DNA of 64,000 nt from Ehretia macrophylla. Taxonomy: Eukaryota > Streptophyta > Magnoliopsida > Boraginales > Ehretiaceae. Positions 35,692-46,062 of the stretch are shown here, in pieces (the stretch's first letter is position 1; the number at the start of each line of letters is the position of its first letter). The notes under the pieces were generated by a model. It saw only the letters and a program-made list of their open reading frames with translations, made no database searches and was not told the DNA's origin. The DNA lies in assembly GCA_037974665.1 (NCBI GenBank), contig CM075781.1:32837235-32901234 (forward strand), in the 5' to 3' direction. The position numbers and the translations under genes were made by a program.

Positions 35692-36650
35692 GTGTCCGTG
35701 TAGAACGGAGTCATAGGAGTTTGCATAAGAACTGGTCCTTTGTATGGTGGAATCGTTTGAGAGGACGAATCCTTTTCAAATGGATTAAAGGAGTCAAAGG
35801 ATGAAATAACATAAGAAATTTCACTAGAACCTTCTTTATCATCTTCATCATCCCACCCAATTGGGATAATTTTCTCTTTGGAGAGATAATGAGGAGGTGG
35901 TGTGAGATCAACCTAATAGGCTTTTTCGCAATTGCCACTTGGTATCCAGACTTCATGATCTGGCTTTGGATTATGCTTCCAATGATGAAAGGATTGCTTA
36001 TTTGGCTTAGCTAGCTGTTTGAGCTTTTCCGCGAGTCATTCTCTTTTTCTTTTGAACTCATCAGAATCAAGGTAATGCTTCTCAAAAGAAGATTTCTGCA
36101 TGTTGATCATGTTGGCGTTGTTCCAAGAATGAACTTGTCCGGAAGGGTTCCGAACTGGAGCGGCTTTCTGCAGTTTTTTCCAGTTGATTTGAGTTGTCTA
36201 ATGGTATATGTGATTCTTGTGGAAAGCCTTGTGGAGGTCTTTATACTGGTCATAGCAACCTTGTCTGAGATGATCATGGGCTTGTTTTGTCCATGCAACT
36301 TGTTCCTTGAGATTTGACCATATCTTTTGAATGGCACCATTCTGAGCTTTTGCATTCATGTTGCTCCAATTGATTGTTGACTCAATTTGTCCAACATCTT
36401 GTGGTCTGGTTTTGGTTACTTGCCATTTACCAACATATGCATTGTAGGCTTCTCCTGTACAATAGATGTCTTTAGGAAAATTAACATAACATACATATCT
36501 AGAGACCTAGATCTGGTAGCAAAGGGTTTTGTGACACAGTGTGGACAAGACTGAGGATGTCCAGCAAGTTGGCATTTTTCACATGGTTCAGCTGGTTGGA
36601 ATTGTGTTGGAAATGATATGGAGACACGACCTGGTTCTAGAGGATGTCTA

Positions 36651-37534
36651 GAGATTCTTGGCGAATCATGGATTATTGGTCGGTTATGGCTTCTTTCATA
36701 ATCATTTTTTCATCAAGGAGGGAAAGTGAGTTCATGTTTGGTGTAGATCTTTGGTTGGGTAACATTACTATCACCTAGCACGTGGATTCGAGGCTTACAG
36801 TTGTGATCCATGGAAAAGAGATAGGTTTGGACTTTATAGGTCTTGGAATGATGGCGTGCACCAACAGTTTCATTTGGGTTCATATAAGCTCCATAGAGTT
36901 GGATAAGGTCTTGTATGGTTTGAGAAAGGGTAGGACGGGAAAGATCAAGGGTGAAATTTGGTTCAACCTGGATGAGAACATGGCCATTGTGTAGACCTAC
37001 TTCAACGGCACAGATGAGTGCATCATCAAACTTACGCCACCTGGTATCTAGTTAAGAGACTAGACATGAAACATTCTTTCCGGCGAGGAAACTAGGCTGT
37101 AATGCTAGACGAATGGCTCCAAGGTATAAATCTTTGTAACCTTTCTGTCTATATCTACGGAGATCAAGTTCAGAAAGTATAGGAAGATAGGTTTCTGAGC
37201 GGGAAGAGGATACAGATTGTACAGAGACTGTAGAGGATTTATACACGGCTGTAAGGGCTGCTGGCTTGATAGGTAATAAATATTTGAACTTTTGTGTGAG
37301 TTGGGAAGTTTGGTAATATGAGTATGGGTTTAACGAAGAGAGTTTGAAGAGTTCACCTAGTTTGGTAGATAGAGGTGTTTGGGTTATGTCTACCTCATAA
37401 TGAGATGCGGAAGGATCAAAGGAAGTGACTTCAGAGTTGTTAGCAACAACTTCTTCTACTAGCAGGGGAGGATCAGCCACGGTGGATACACTGGTCAATA
37501 CTAGACTTACTGCAGGACTTACTGCGCCTTTCAT
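36651..37534 (-). pseudogene. Pararetrovirus movement protein, unit 3
   Basis: This is the best preserved movement protein start in the window, an open stretch of about 160 codons. It begins MKGAVSPAVSLVLTSVSTVA and includes SYYQTSQLTQKFKYLLPIK and YKDLYLGAIRLALQPSFLAG. The LGAIRLALQP word and the following DTRW and ALICAVEVGLH-like words are typical of caulimovirid 30K proteins, which open plasmodesmata for virus movement. The start codon lies about 110 bases beyond the primer site. Broken further along. Confidence 0.75.
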
Positions 37535-37641
37535 TCACTATTTAATGGCTATTGCCCTATTGCCAATGACTCTAGTGTTCAACACACAAGTATTGTTTAA
37601 GACCTTCTATACCAGAATAGGGAAGTGCTACAATTAACTAG

Positions 37642-38185
37642 GCTCTGATACGACTAAGGGGAAGGGAAGGAGAGGGAGGCGGAAGACATGGTTAAAGGCT
37701 TCAGTTTGAGAGAGAAAAGTAGAAGATGTGTTTCAATCCAAATCTAACTCTGCCCCTTTAGTCAGCGGTTCTTCATTATTTATAGGAAAACTATTACAAA
37801 GCCTAATAATACAAAGTAGAATCTTTACTATTCCTGACAAGGACTAAATCAACTTCCTTTAATAAAGGAAAAGCTGATATGACATAAAGAGATTCCTAAT
37901 AATTCACAATAAGACAAACCTGACGCGACTAAAGCGGTTTCATTTAATGAAGGAAATCTCACTTATTACAAACAGAAAAACGAGACATGACTTAAAGGGA
38001 ATCGGAAGTGACAAAAGATTTCTAACATATCCTATTATTACAACAATACAAAAATATTTACATGACACAAGGCTTCGTCATGGGGTCCACCCGGGATTCT
38101 TAGAATCCTATCTGCAATGAGTCACCATCTGTCGTTATTGAGATCGATATCATCCCACCATTCTTGACTATTTTGGCTAAGATCT
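37642..38185 (-). promoter_or_regulatory. Pararetrovirus promoter, leader and primer site, unit 4
   Basis: The primer site is at 37642-37653, the leader short ORF (MSSASLSFPSP) at 37654-37689, and the TATA box at 37776-37785, with the AAAGG/CCTTT palindromes near 37860 and 37950. Confidence 0.7.
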
Positions 38186-39075
38186 CCCCCCATAAGTCGT
38201 AGTCAGACCCAAGGTCTGCAGTGGAATAGCCATCTTCTTAAGAAAAACTCTGGAATGTGAGAAGATGCTCATAAAAAGTGGGGCTATCAGGAAAGCGGAC
38301 GTGCCAAAATTCTGTTGCATTAGAAACATCTAGACCATGGGCTCTAGCAGTAGCTCTTTTGATTGTAAGACATTGTTCCCAAGAAATAAAATATTCCCAA
38401 TGCTCTTGTCGGAGGTGGAAATGATTTTTTTGAATGATGGTTGGTGAAATGGCATGATTCCAAACATCTGTGAGGCGAATGATGAAAACTTGCTGGTGCT
38501 GAATAATTTGACCGGTGATAAGTATTAGAGGATCAAATGACTGGAACACCTGTGAGAATAGCTTGATAAAGCGGGATTGCAGGAACACACGAACATGTCT
38601 CTGAATGAGTTCTGGATCAAAAAGAAATGCCATAGGATAATAATTAAGCCAATACCAAAGATGTAAGAATTGCATCTTTGATAAGTCATAATTATTGAAA
38701 TTAAGAACTGTATCCCATTGTTCTTCATGTTGGGGATTATAACAAACAATGTTGTGAACATAAAAGACAGAGCTTAACAGATCAATAATTCATCTGAGCT
38801 TGATCTTGACGAATTCCTCAAAGAAATTAGTGATCTGACTGTGTGCGAACGCCCGAAGGATTTTGAGTTGAAGCTTCTCAGGAAGGGCTGCGAAAAATTG
38901 TGCCTGTTGATCTAGACTCAAATCATAAAATATCTGAGACTGGCCATCAGTGGGATCTGGATTTGAGCTGAAATTGCCTAGAATAAGACCTGGAACAAGG
39001 GAAGATGGGAGTGTGCGATCATTTGGATTTACCATACATACAGCTTTCTCAGATGGTGGTGTGCGAGAGAGAAAA
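38186..39075 (-). pseudogene. C-terminal extension downstream of RNase H, unit 4
   Basis: Two long open stretches show this region clearly. One, near 38790-39100, runs from the RNase H end (DFLSRTPPSEKAVCMVNPN) into LSLDQQAQFFAALPEKLQLKI. The other, near 38240-38675, has LYYWYWLNYYP-like, PELIQRHVRVF and WEYFISWEQCLTIKRATARA. It is aromatic-rich, with no recognised catalytic motif. The direct continuation from RNase H suggests a polyprotein extension and not a separate gene. Confidence 0.6.
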
Positions 39076-40443
39076 TCAGAAGGATATTCTCTTTGCCTGG
39101 GATGTGTTGCAGTGTTCAATTGAACTGGGAAATCCATTATGTCCATCAGATGAGTTGTGGATCCAGAATATCATTCTGCTTTCTTTTGAGAACACCCTGA
39201 AATCCTTTAAAATATGTTTAAATAATAAAAGGATTCTGAGCATGATAAAACTTGAAATTTTTGATTCCCTGAATAACTGCAAGAACTTCTCTTTTGAAAG
39301 AGGGATAGTTGTGTTGTGCTGCCATAAAAGAGCATTACTTGTAACCACTGACTTGTTTGTGTCCATTGTCTTCTTTAATGAGGACTGCTACCCAAAAATC
39401 AAATGAAGCATCAGTCTGCAAAATGAGTTGTCTTGGACCTAGGATCTTGAAATGAGGAAGTGTCTTGCATAGCTCCTTTAGCTTCTGAACTGCAACTGTG
39501 GCTTGTGGAGACCAATTTCCAATGTTGGATTTTCGGAGGTACATAGAAATCTAGCTGGTGTAGTTGGCCATGGATAGAACATGCGATGAGGCATAATTGA
39601 TCAATCCAAGGAACTGCTGGATCTGAGTAACAATTTTGAGCTCATCAGGAAAGTCAAGTACTTTGCTTGATATGGGGTCCTATAAAAGAATGTGTCCTTA
39701 TCTTTTCTGCAAACCAAGAAAATCAATAGCATTTAGACCAATTTTCATCTTGGAGTCAGCAAGAACTAATCTATGCTGGTAGGTTAGTTCTTGGAATTGT
39801 CGGAGATGCTGGTGATATTCTTCAGCTGTGTTACTGAATACCAAAACATCATCAATGTAGACAATACAGTGCTGCACAATGGGTTGGTACATATCATTCA
39901 TTCTGGGCTGGAACTCAGATGGTGCATTCTTGAGACCGAATAGCATGACGTTCCATTCATATTGTCCCTGTGGAACAACAAAAGCAGTTTTGAATCTATC
40001 AGCTTCAGTAATACCAATTTGCCAAAATTTGGATTTCATATCAAATTTGGAGAATAATTTGGCTCTAGATAGCTTCTGAAGGAGTTGTTCCTTTCTTGGA
40101 AGAGGGTATTCGATATCCTGTAATTGATCATTGAGTTGGTGATAATTTATCACCAATCTTTTCTTTCCTTGGACCTGTTCAGATCTTTTGTTGACTTAAA
40201 AGGCATGACTTGCCCATGGAGATCTGGATTGCCGGATGAAACCTTGCTCAAGTAGTGTTTGAATTTCAGCTTGACAAAGATCTTTATCTTTTGGTATTCC
40301 TTGATGAGAGGCGGTTTGGTGTGGCATCTGCCAATTTTCTCTGTAAGGTAGAGAGACAAAGTGTTTCTCTCTTTCCCAAAACTTGTTTGGAAGATCACCA
40401 CAATAGGAAAGGAGGAGGTTTCTCTTTTCAGCAAATTCATCAT
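39076..40443 (-). pseudogene. Pararetrovirus RNase H and reverse transcriptase, unit 4
   Basis: RNase H occupies about 39080-39440 (LQTDASFDFWVAVLIKEDNG near 39360-39425). The palm domain is in one open stretch at about 39700-40150, from YHQLNDQLQDI through FSKFDMKS, VPQGQYEWNVMLFGLKNAP and the catalytic YIDD (39848-39859) to LADSKMKIGLNAIDFLGLQ. This is the clearest copy for family placement: it is caulimovirid and carries no gypsy-type features. Confidence 0.9.
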
Positions 40444-40850
40444 CTTGAATGTCTAAAACTTGTGAGGGTAATTCCTGTAAAGATACCCAAGGGGTATACT
40501 AATTATGTAAGAATTGGAAACCATCTGTCTGAAATGAGAATGAAGCAAGTAAGGTGAGGAAATCCATTCCTAAAAGAATTTCTTCACAGCATTGATCATA
40601 CTGGTAAAAGTTGTGTCGAACTGAGACATCTGGGAATAAGTATATAGGTATGGTCATGGAATGTGCTTCAATTGCAAATCCACTACCAGAAGTAGTGGTA
40701 AAGATTGCTCTGGAGAAAATCCAAAATTCATTAGGAAGACACTTGGATTTCATCATGGAAATACATGAACCTGTGTCTACACGTGCAGTACCAGTGATAG
40801 GAACATATCCTGGAGGGTTTATAACAAGCTTTATGTATGGCTTATAGATC
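40444..40850 (-). pseudogene. Pararetrovirus protease region, unit 4
   Basis: An open stretch near 40500-40756 holds PNEFWIFSRAIFTTTSGSGF and EEILLGMDFLTLLASF, the flap-to-strand part of the protease. The active-site region lies just upstream near 40775-40795. Confidence 0.7.
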
Positions 40851-41635
40851 TTTCTTGGAGTAAAGGTAGCTTTGGAAGTGGGAAGGATTTCAATGGTTTT
40901 GTGTATTTTGGCTATGGAGAGAGTTGGTTCAGAATCAGAGGATTCGGATTCTGAGGTGAGATCTGATGATAAGGCTGTATCAAGGTTAAGGATGGCTTGA
41001 TCTGGTTCGGAAGTCCATGTGTATAGCAGGTCATCAAAGTTTTGAGTTGAAATGAACTGAACAAGCTTTGCTGGTATCTTCTGGGACTTTTTGAGGTAAC
41101 AATCTTTTGCAAAATGTCATTTCTTTCCACAAAGAAAACATTTAGTGGAAGAAGATGATTTTGATCTTTTCTTCACAAATATGAATTTCTTGAAAGGTTT
41201 TCTGGACTTGTGAAATCTTTTCTAACGTTTGTGCTTCTTGTGTTTATGACACGAACATGGAGAGTGACTGTGAGTGTGACAGCCAAACTTTTGGAAATAT
41301 TTTCTGCAAAAGGTATCCATTATTTTCTGCTCGTTGCTTTTGAGAAGTTTGCCAAGTCGTTTGGACTCGTACATATATTGAATGAGTTTTCTGGCCATCT
41401 GGTACAAGTGAGCGAGACTCACCTGTCTTAGATTTGCAATATTGGCTCATTTGAACTCTGTTTCGAGCAATTCAGGAAGTAGTTGTGGCATGTTGAAGAT
41501 GAACACCTTCTTGATAGTTTATCTATTTTTTCCAAAGATAAAATACAGAGCTTCCTGTCTGAGATAGTAATCTCCAAGTTTTGCAACATCACATCATTTG
41601 TTGAGTAAGAACTTCTTTTCACATGGTTTAGCTGG
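40851..41635 (-). pseudogene. Pararetrovirus coat protein remnant, unit 4
   Basis: It retains the CX2CX4HX4C knuckle region (41099-41140), its Lys/His-rich lead-in (HKHKKHKR) and the capsid core words VSLAHLYQMARKLIQ near 41380-41420 and ALYFIFGK-like near 41540-41560. It is smaller than in units 2 and 3. Confidence 0.65.
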
Positions 41636-42545
41636 TTGGGATTGTGTTAGAAATGATATGGGGACATAACCTTGTTCTAGAGGATGTCCAGAGATTCTTG
41701 GTGAATCATGGATGATTGGTCGGTTATGGCTTCTTTCATAATCATTTTTCCGTCGAGGATGGAAAGTGAGTTCATATTTGGTGTAGATCTTTGGTTGGGT
41801 AACATTACTGTCACCTAACACGTGGACTCGATGCTTACAGTTGTGGTCCTTGGAAAAGAGATGGGTTTGGACTTTATAGGTCATGGAATGATGAAGTGCA
41901 GCAACAGTTTCTTTTGGGTTCATATCAGCGCCATAAAGTTGGATTAGGACCAGAATGGTTTGAGAATGGGTAGGACAAGAAAGATCAAGGGTGAAGTTTG
42001 GTTTAACCTGGATGAGAACATGGCCATTGTGAAGACCTGCTTCAACGGCACAAATGAGTACGTCATCAAAATTACGCCTAAAGAGACTAGACATGAAACA
42101 TTCTTTCGGACAAGGAAACTAGGCTATAAGGCTAGACGAATGGCTCCAAGGTGTAAACCTTTGTAACCTTTCTGTCTATATCTACGGAGATCAGGTTTAG
42201 AAAGTATGGGAAGATAGGTTTCTAAGCGGGAAGAGGGTACGGATTGTACAGAGACTGTAGAGGATTTGTACACGGTTGTAAGGGCTGCTGGCTTGATAGG
42301 TAATAGAGATTTGAACTTTTGTGTGAGTTAGGAAGTTTGGTAATATGAGTATGGGTTTAACGGAGAGAGTTTGAAGACTTCTCATAGTTTGGTAGATGGA
42401 GGTGTTTGGGTTATGTCTACCTCATAGTGAGATGCGAAAGGATAAACGGAAGTTACTTCAGAGTTCTTAGCAACAACTCTTGTACTAGCAAAGGAAGATC
42501 AGCCATGGTGGATACACTGGTCACGACCGGACTTACAGCGAGACT
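41636..42545 (-). pseudogene. Pararetrovirus movement protein, unit 4
   Basis: An open stretch near 41600-42094 gives FDDVLICAVEAGLHNGHVLI, then VKPNFTLDLS, and TYKVQTHLFSKDHN before LGDSNVTQPKIYTKYELTF. This is the core and C-terminal half of the 30K-type movement protein. The N-terminal half follows toward 42545. Broken. Confidence 0.75.
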
Positions 42546-42667
42546 TACTGCGCCTTTCATTCACTCTTTAACGGCTATTGCCCAATTGCCAAAGACTCTA
42601 GTGTTCAACACCCAAGTATTGTTTAAGACCTTCAATACCAAAATAGGGAAGTGCTACAGTTAAATAG

Positions 42668-43207
42668 GCTCTGAGACCACTAAGGGGAAGGGAATGAGCG
42701 GGAGGCAGAAGATATAGTTAATGGCTTCAGTTTGAGGGAGAGAAGTAGATGATGTGTGTTAATCCCAATCTAACTCTGCCTCTTTAGTCAGGGGTTCTTC
42801 ATTATTTATAGACAAACCATTACAAAACCTAATAATACGAAGCAGAATCTTCACTATTCCTGACAAGGACTAAAGCAGCTTCCTTTAATAAAGGAAAAAC
42901 TGACATGTCATAAAGAGATTCTTAATAATTCACAATAAGACAAACCTGACGCGACTAAAGTGGTTTCCTATAATAAAAGAAATCTCACTTATTACAAACA
43001 AACAAACGAGACATGACTTAAAGGGAATATGAAGTGACAAAAGATTCATATCCTATTATTACAACATGGAAAACCTATTTAAATGACACGAAGCTTCGTC
43101 ATGGGGTCCACCCAGGATTCTTGGAATTCTATCTGTAATGAGTCACCATTTGTCATTATTGAGATCGATATCATCCCACCATTCTTGACTGTTTTGGCTA
43201 AGATCTT
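42668..43207 (-). promoter_or_regulatory. Pararetrovirus promoter, leader and primer site, unit 5
   Basis: The primer site (TGGTCTCAGAGC) is at 42668-42679 and the TATA box at 42802-42811; the AAAGG/CCTTT palindromes lie near 42885 and 42970. Confidence 0.7.
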
Positions 43208-44100
43208 CCCCCACGGGTCGTAGTCAGACCCAAGGTCTCCAGTGGAAAAGCCATCTTCTTGAGAAAAACTCTGGAAGGCGAGAAGATGCTCATAAAAAGT
43301 GGGGCTATCAGGAAAGCGGACATGCCAAAATTCTGTGGGATCAGAAACATCTAGACCATGGGTTCTAGCAGTAGTTCTTTTGACGGTAAGACATTGTTCC
43401 CAAACAATAAAATATTCCTAAGGCTCTTGTCGAATGTGGAAATGGTTGATTAGAATGATGGTTGGTGGAATGGCACGATTCCAAACATTTGTGAGGCGAA
43501 TGATGAAAACTTGTTGGTGCTAAATAATTTGACAGGTAATGAGTGTTAGAGGATCAAATAACTGCAACACCTGTGAGAATAGCTTGATAAAGCGGGACTG
43601 CGGGAACACACGAACATGTCTCTGAATGAGTTCTGGATCAAAAAGAACTGCCATAGGATAATAATTAAGCCAATACCAAAGATACAAGAATTGCATCTTT
43701 GAAAAGTCATAATTATTGAAATCAAGAACTGTATCCCATGGTTCTTCATGCTGGGGATTATAACGAACAACGTTGCGAACATAAAAGACAGAGCTTAACA
43801 GATCAATAATTCGTCTGAGCTTGATGTCAATGAATTCCTCAAAGAAATTAGTGATCTGATTGCATGCAAACACTAGTAGGATTTTGAGTTGAAGCTCCTT
43901 AGGAAGGGCAGCGAGAAATTGTGCCTGTTGATCTAGACTAAAATCATAAAATGTCTGAGACTGGCCATTAGTGGGATCTGGATTTGAGCTGGACCTGCCT
44001 GGAATAAGACTTGGAACAAAGGAAGAAGGGAATGTGTGACCATTTGGATTTACCATGCATACAGCTTTCTCGGATGGTGGTATGTGAGAGAGAAAATCAG
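43208..44100 (-). pseudogene. C-terminal extension downstream of RNase H, unit 5
   Basis: One open stretch of about 200 codons (within 43520-44134) begins MRHIPGKRNILADFLSH, which is the last helix of an RNase H domain. It runs on without a break through SSNPDPTNGQSQTFYDFSLD, LRRIIDLLSSVFYVRNVV, YDFSKMQFLYLWYWLNYYP and PELIQRHVRVFPQSRFIKLF. This is direct evidence that the extension was fused to RNase H in at least one viral lineage. I recognise no domain in it. Confidence 0.65.
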
Positions 44101-44639
44101 CAAGGATATTCCGTTTGCCTGGGATGTGTCGCATTGTCCAATTGAATTGGAAAATCCTTTCTGTCCATTGGATGAGTTATAGATCCGGAATATCATTCTG
44201 CTTTCTTTTGAGAACACCGTGAAATCCTTTAAAATCTGTTTCAATAATAAAAGAATTCTGAGCAAGATAAAACTTGAATTTTTTGATTCCTTGAATGACT
44301 GCTTGAACTTCTATTTTGAAAGTAGGATAGTTGTGTTGTGATTGTGTGAAAGATCCTGATTTGTAACCACATACTTGTTTATGTCCATTGTCTTCTTCAA
44401 TGAGAACTGCTGCCCAAAAATCAAGGGAAGTATTAGTCTGCAAAATGAGTTGTCCTGGACCTGGGATCTTGAGAGAAGGAAGTGTTCTGCATATCTCCTT
44501 TAGCTTCTGAACTGCAATTGTAGCTTCTGGAGACCAATTTCCATTGTTAGATCTTCAGAGGTACTTGGAAATCTGGCTGGTGTAGTTGGCCAAGGATGGA
44601 ACATGCGATGAGGCATAATTGATCAATCCAAGGAATTGC
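44101..44639 (-). pseudogene. Pararetrovirus RNase H and end of reverse transcriptase, unit 5
   Basis: RNase H reads LQTNTSLDFWAAVLIEEDNG and EVQAVIQGIKKFKFYLAQN near 44200-44443. The connection region toward reverse transcriptase continues to the LTR boundary at 44639. Confidence 0.75.
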
Positions 44640-46062
44640 TGTCACACCACGACCCAACCCTACGCTAAAGGTTAAGTCTGGGCCAGACAAACGGACAGAG
44701 TCTCCCCTGTACCGTGGACATTTTGAAAACTTGTAAACGCTCAATAAAGCCACAATATAACAAGACAAGCTTTTATAGCTAAAGTTCAAAAGTTCAAGGC
44801 CATCCGAGCCTTGAGACATACAATAGTTTAGATTCATACAAGCATGCATCCAACTTAACTTCTTTACAAAACCACTTATCATGCCACTCCATGATAGCAT
44901 TGAAACAATCTTAGAAGTTGAAAATAAACATACATCAGAACGTTCACTCCCAGGCATGCAAAGCAGCTAAAAATAGAAACATAAGTTATTACATGCCATG
45001 ATCCCAAATCTACCACTACAACAACAAACTTTCAACTTGCAACTACATAACATATACATAGCTATTAGGCTACAAAATAGAACATAAAGTAAACAAATGA
45101 GTCCTTCATTAAACAACAAGAACATAAACCACCTCAGGAAACTAGACACAGCAACTAAAGAAATGGTTCAGTCTGAACCTCCGGTGCTTCTCCTTCAAAA
45201 AAATCTAGCTGGGGATTATCCATAGCGTCTCCTGAAACATGTTAGCGAGGTATGAGCAACCACTATTACCTAGTGAGGGATAAAGGCCAAACGAGACGTG
45301 CAATGCAACAAATATAACAGTTAACAAGAAAAGCAAGAAAAGTACATTTGAAACAGTAAATAACCACACATATCAAATGATACAATACACTTAACCCCAA
45401 ACTCCATGATTCTCTTATCTTTGGCCACGAACCACGATCCACGAACTACGATCAATGTGCTGGCAAATTACTGATCACCTCAATAGGTGTACTCCGGATA
45501 TACTCCGATAATCCTACGACCCAACTTTCCCTGGCAATCTCCGGACCAGGCGAATGAGTGAATAGGGATGGAGTTTGGATATCTATTGGCAAGCCCTCTG
45601 CCGCTCAACCGATATTCAACACATCCGCCCCTGACACTATGGTTGCGCAACCAATATGCAATGCACTTAACAATGGCAAGACCATATCAACAATATAAGC
45701 AATAACACGTGGGAGGATCAACAAAGTAGGTTCACCTCAAAATAGTTAGAATAGAAGCATTTTATATAAGGAATTGAGCCAATTACAAAGAGGCATATTC
45801 AAGATCCACATAAAACTATACCAAAAGCTCCAAAATACCTCGAATATACATTTAAACACACAAGGAATCATGCCAAGGTCTTAGAAGTGTGAGACAATCA
45901 AATTTGTACTTAAACCCCTTTGTAACCCAACCCGTTTTCCTTCCAAACTCATGTTGTAGTTCTAGATTAGCAAGCGCCCTATACCATGTTTCTAGTTAAC
46001 CCCTTAGGGAACATTAGAATCCTCGAAATCACACAAACACCCGCATTTAACCCGAAAGCCCC
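44640..46062 (-). mobile_element. A-family LTR, first 1.4 kb, cut by the B/C array
   Basis: Starts TGTCACACCACGACCCAACCC and follows the A LTR closely, including TCCCCTGTACCGTGGACATTT near 44700 and the palindrome GGTTGCGCAACC at 45641-45652. At 46062 it breaks off at a point matching base 1423 of the A LTR, where the B/C array begins. The remaining 1.07 kb of LTR, and possibly a whole element, should lie past the window. Confidence 0.85.

Larger units (their letters stand above)
24361..36650 (-). pseudogene. Pararetrovirus coat protein and linker, unit 3, split by element A
   Basis: The C-terminal part of the coat region lies at 24361-25658 and the N-terminal part at 35692-36650, with gypsy element A between. 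The CX2CX4HX4C knuckle is at 24610-24651. The capsid core (ALYFIFGKNTKIIKKAF) lies near 25035-25095. The Cys/His linker cluster is at about 36540-36590. The insertion falls in the Pro/Gln-rich segment at the start of the coat region. Confidence 0.7.
18640..37641 (-). mobile_element. Endogenous pararetrovirus unit 3 (minus strand), twice interrupted
   Basis: From the primer site near 37642 to the one near 18640 the unit spans 19.0 kb. Removing the solo LTR (19414-21913) and gypsy element A (25659-35691), each with one copy of its target repeat, leaves about 6.46 kb, matching unit 2. Viral sequence is continuous across both insertions. It has the same gene order as the other units and is broken many times. 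Both inserts use 5-bp target duplications, which dates them after the viral integration. Confidence 0.85.
37642..42667 (-). mobile_element. Endogenous pararetrovirus unit 4 (minus strand), shortened
   Basis: The primer-site to primer-site distance is about 5.0 kb against 6.4 kb in units 2 and 3, so part of the genome is missing. The remaining order is unchanged: movement protein, coat protein with knuckle, protease, reverse transcriptase, RNase H, C-terminal extension, intergenic region. No foreign insertion. Broken in many places, but reverse transcriptase is one of the better preserved copies here. Confidence 0.85.
42668..44639 (-). mobile_element. Endogenous pararetrovirus unit 5 (partial), cut by an A-family LTR
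   Basis: It contains the intergenic region, C-terminal extension, RNase H and the end of reverse transcriptase on the minus strand, and stops at 44639 where an LTR begins. The rest, if it survives, should lie past the right edge of the window beyond the inserted gypsy sequences. Broken, but the C-terminal extension is at its best here. Confidence 0.85.

Noticed and set aside
44640-46062. Complete solo LTR
   Set aside because: It lacks the 3' half of the A LTR (in plus-strand terms) and ends exactly where another LTR starts, so it is an interrupted LTR.
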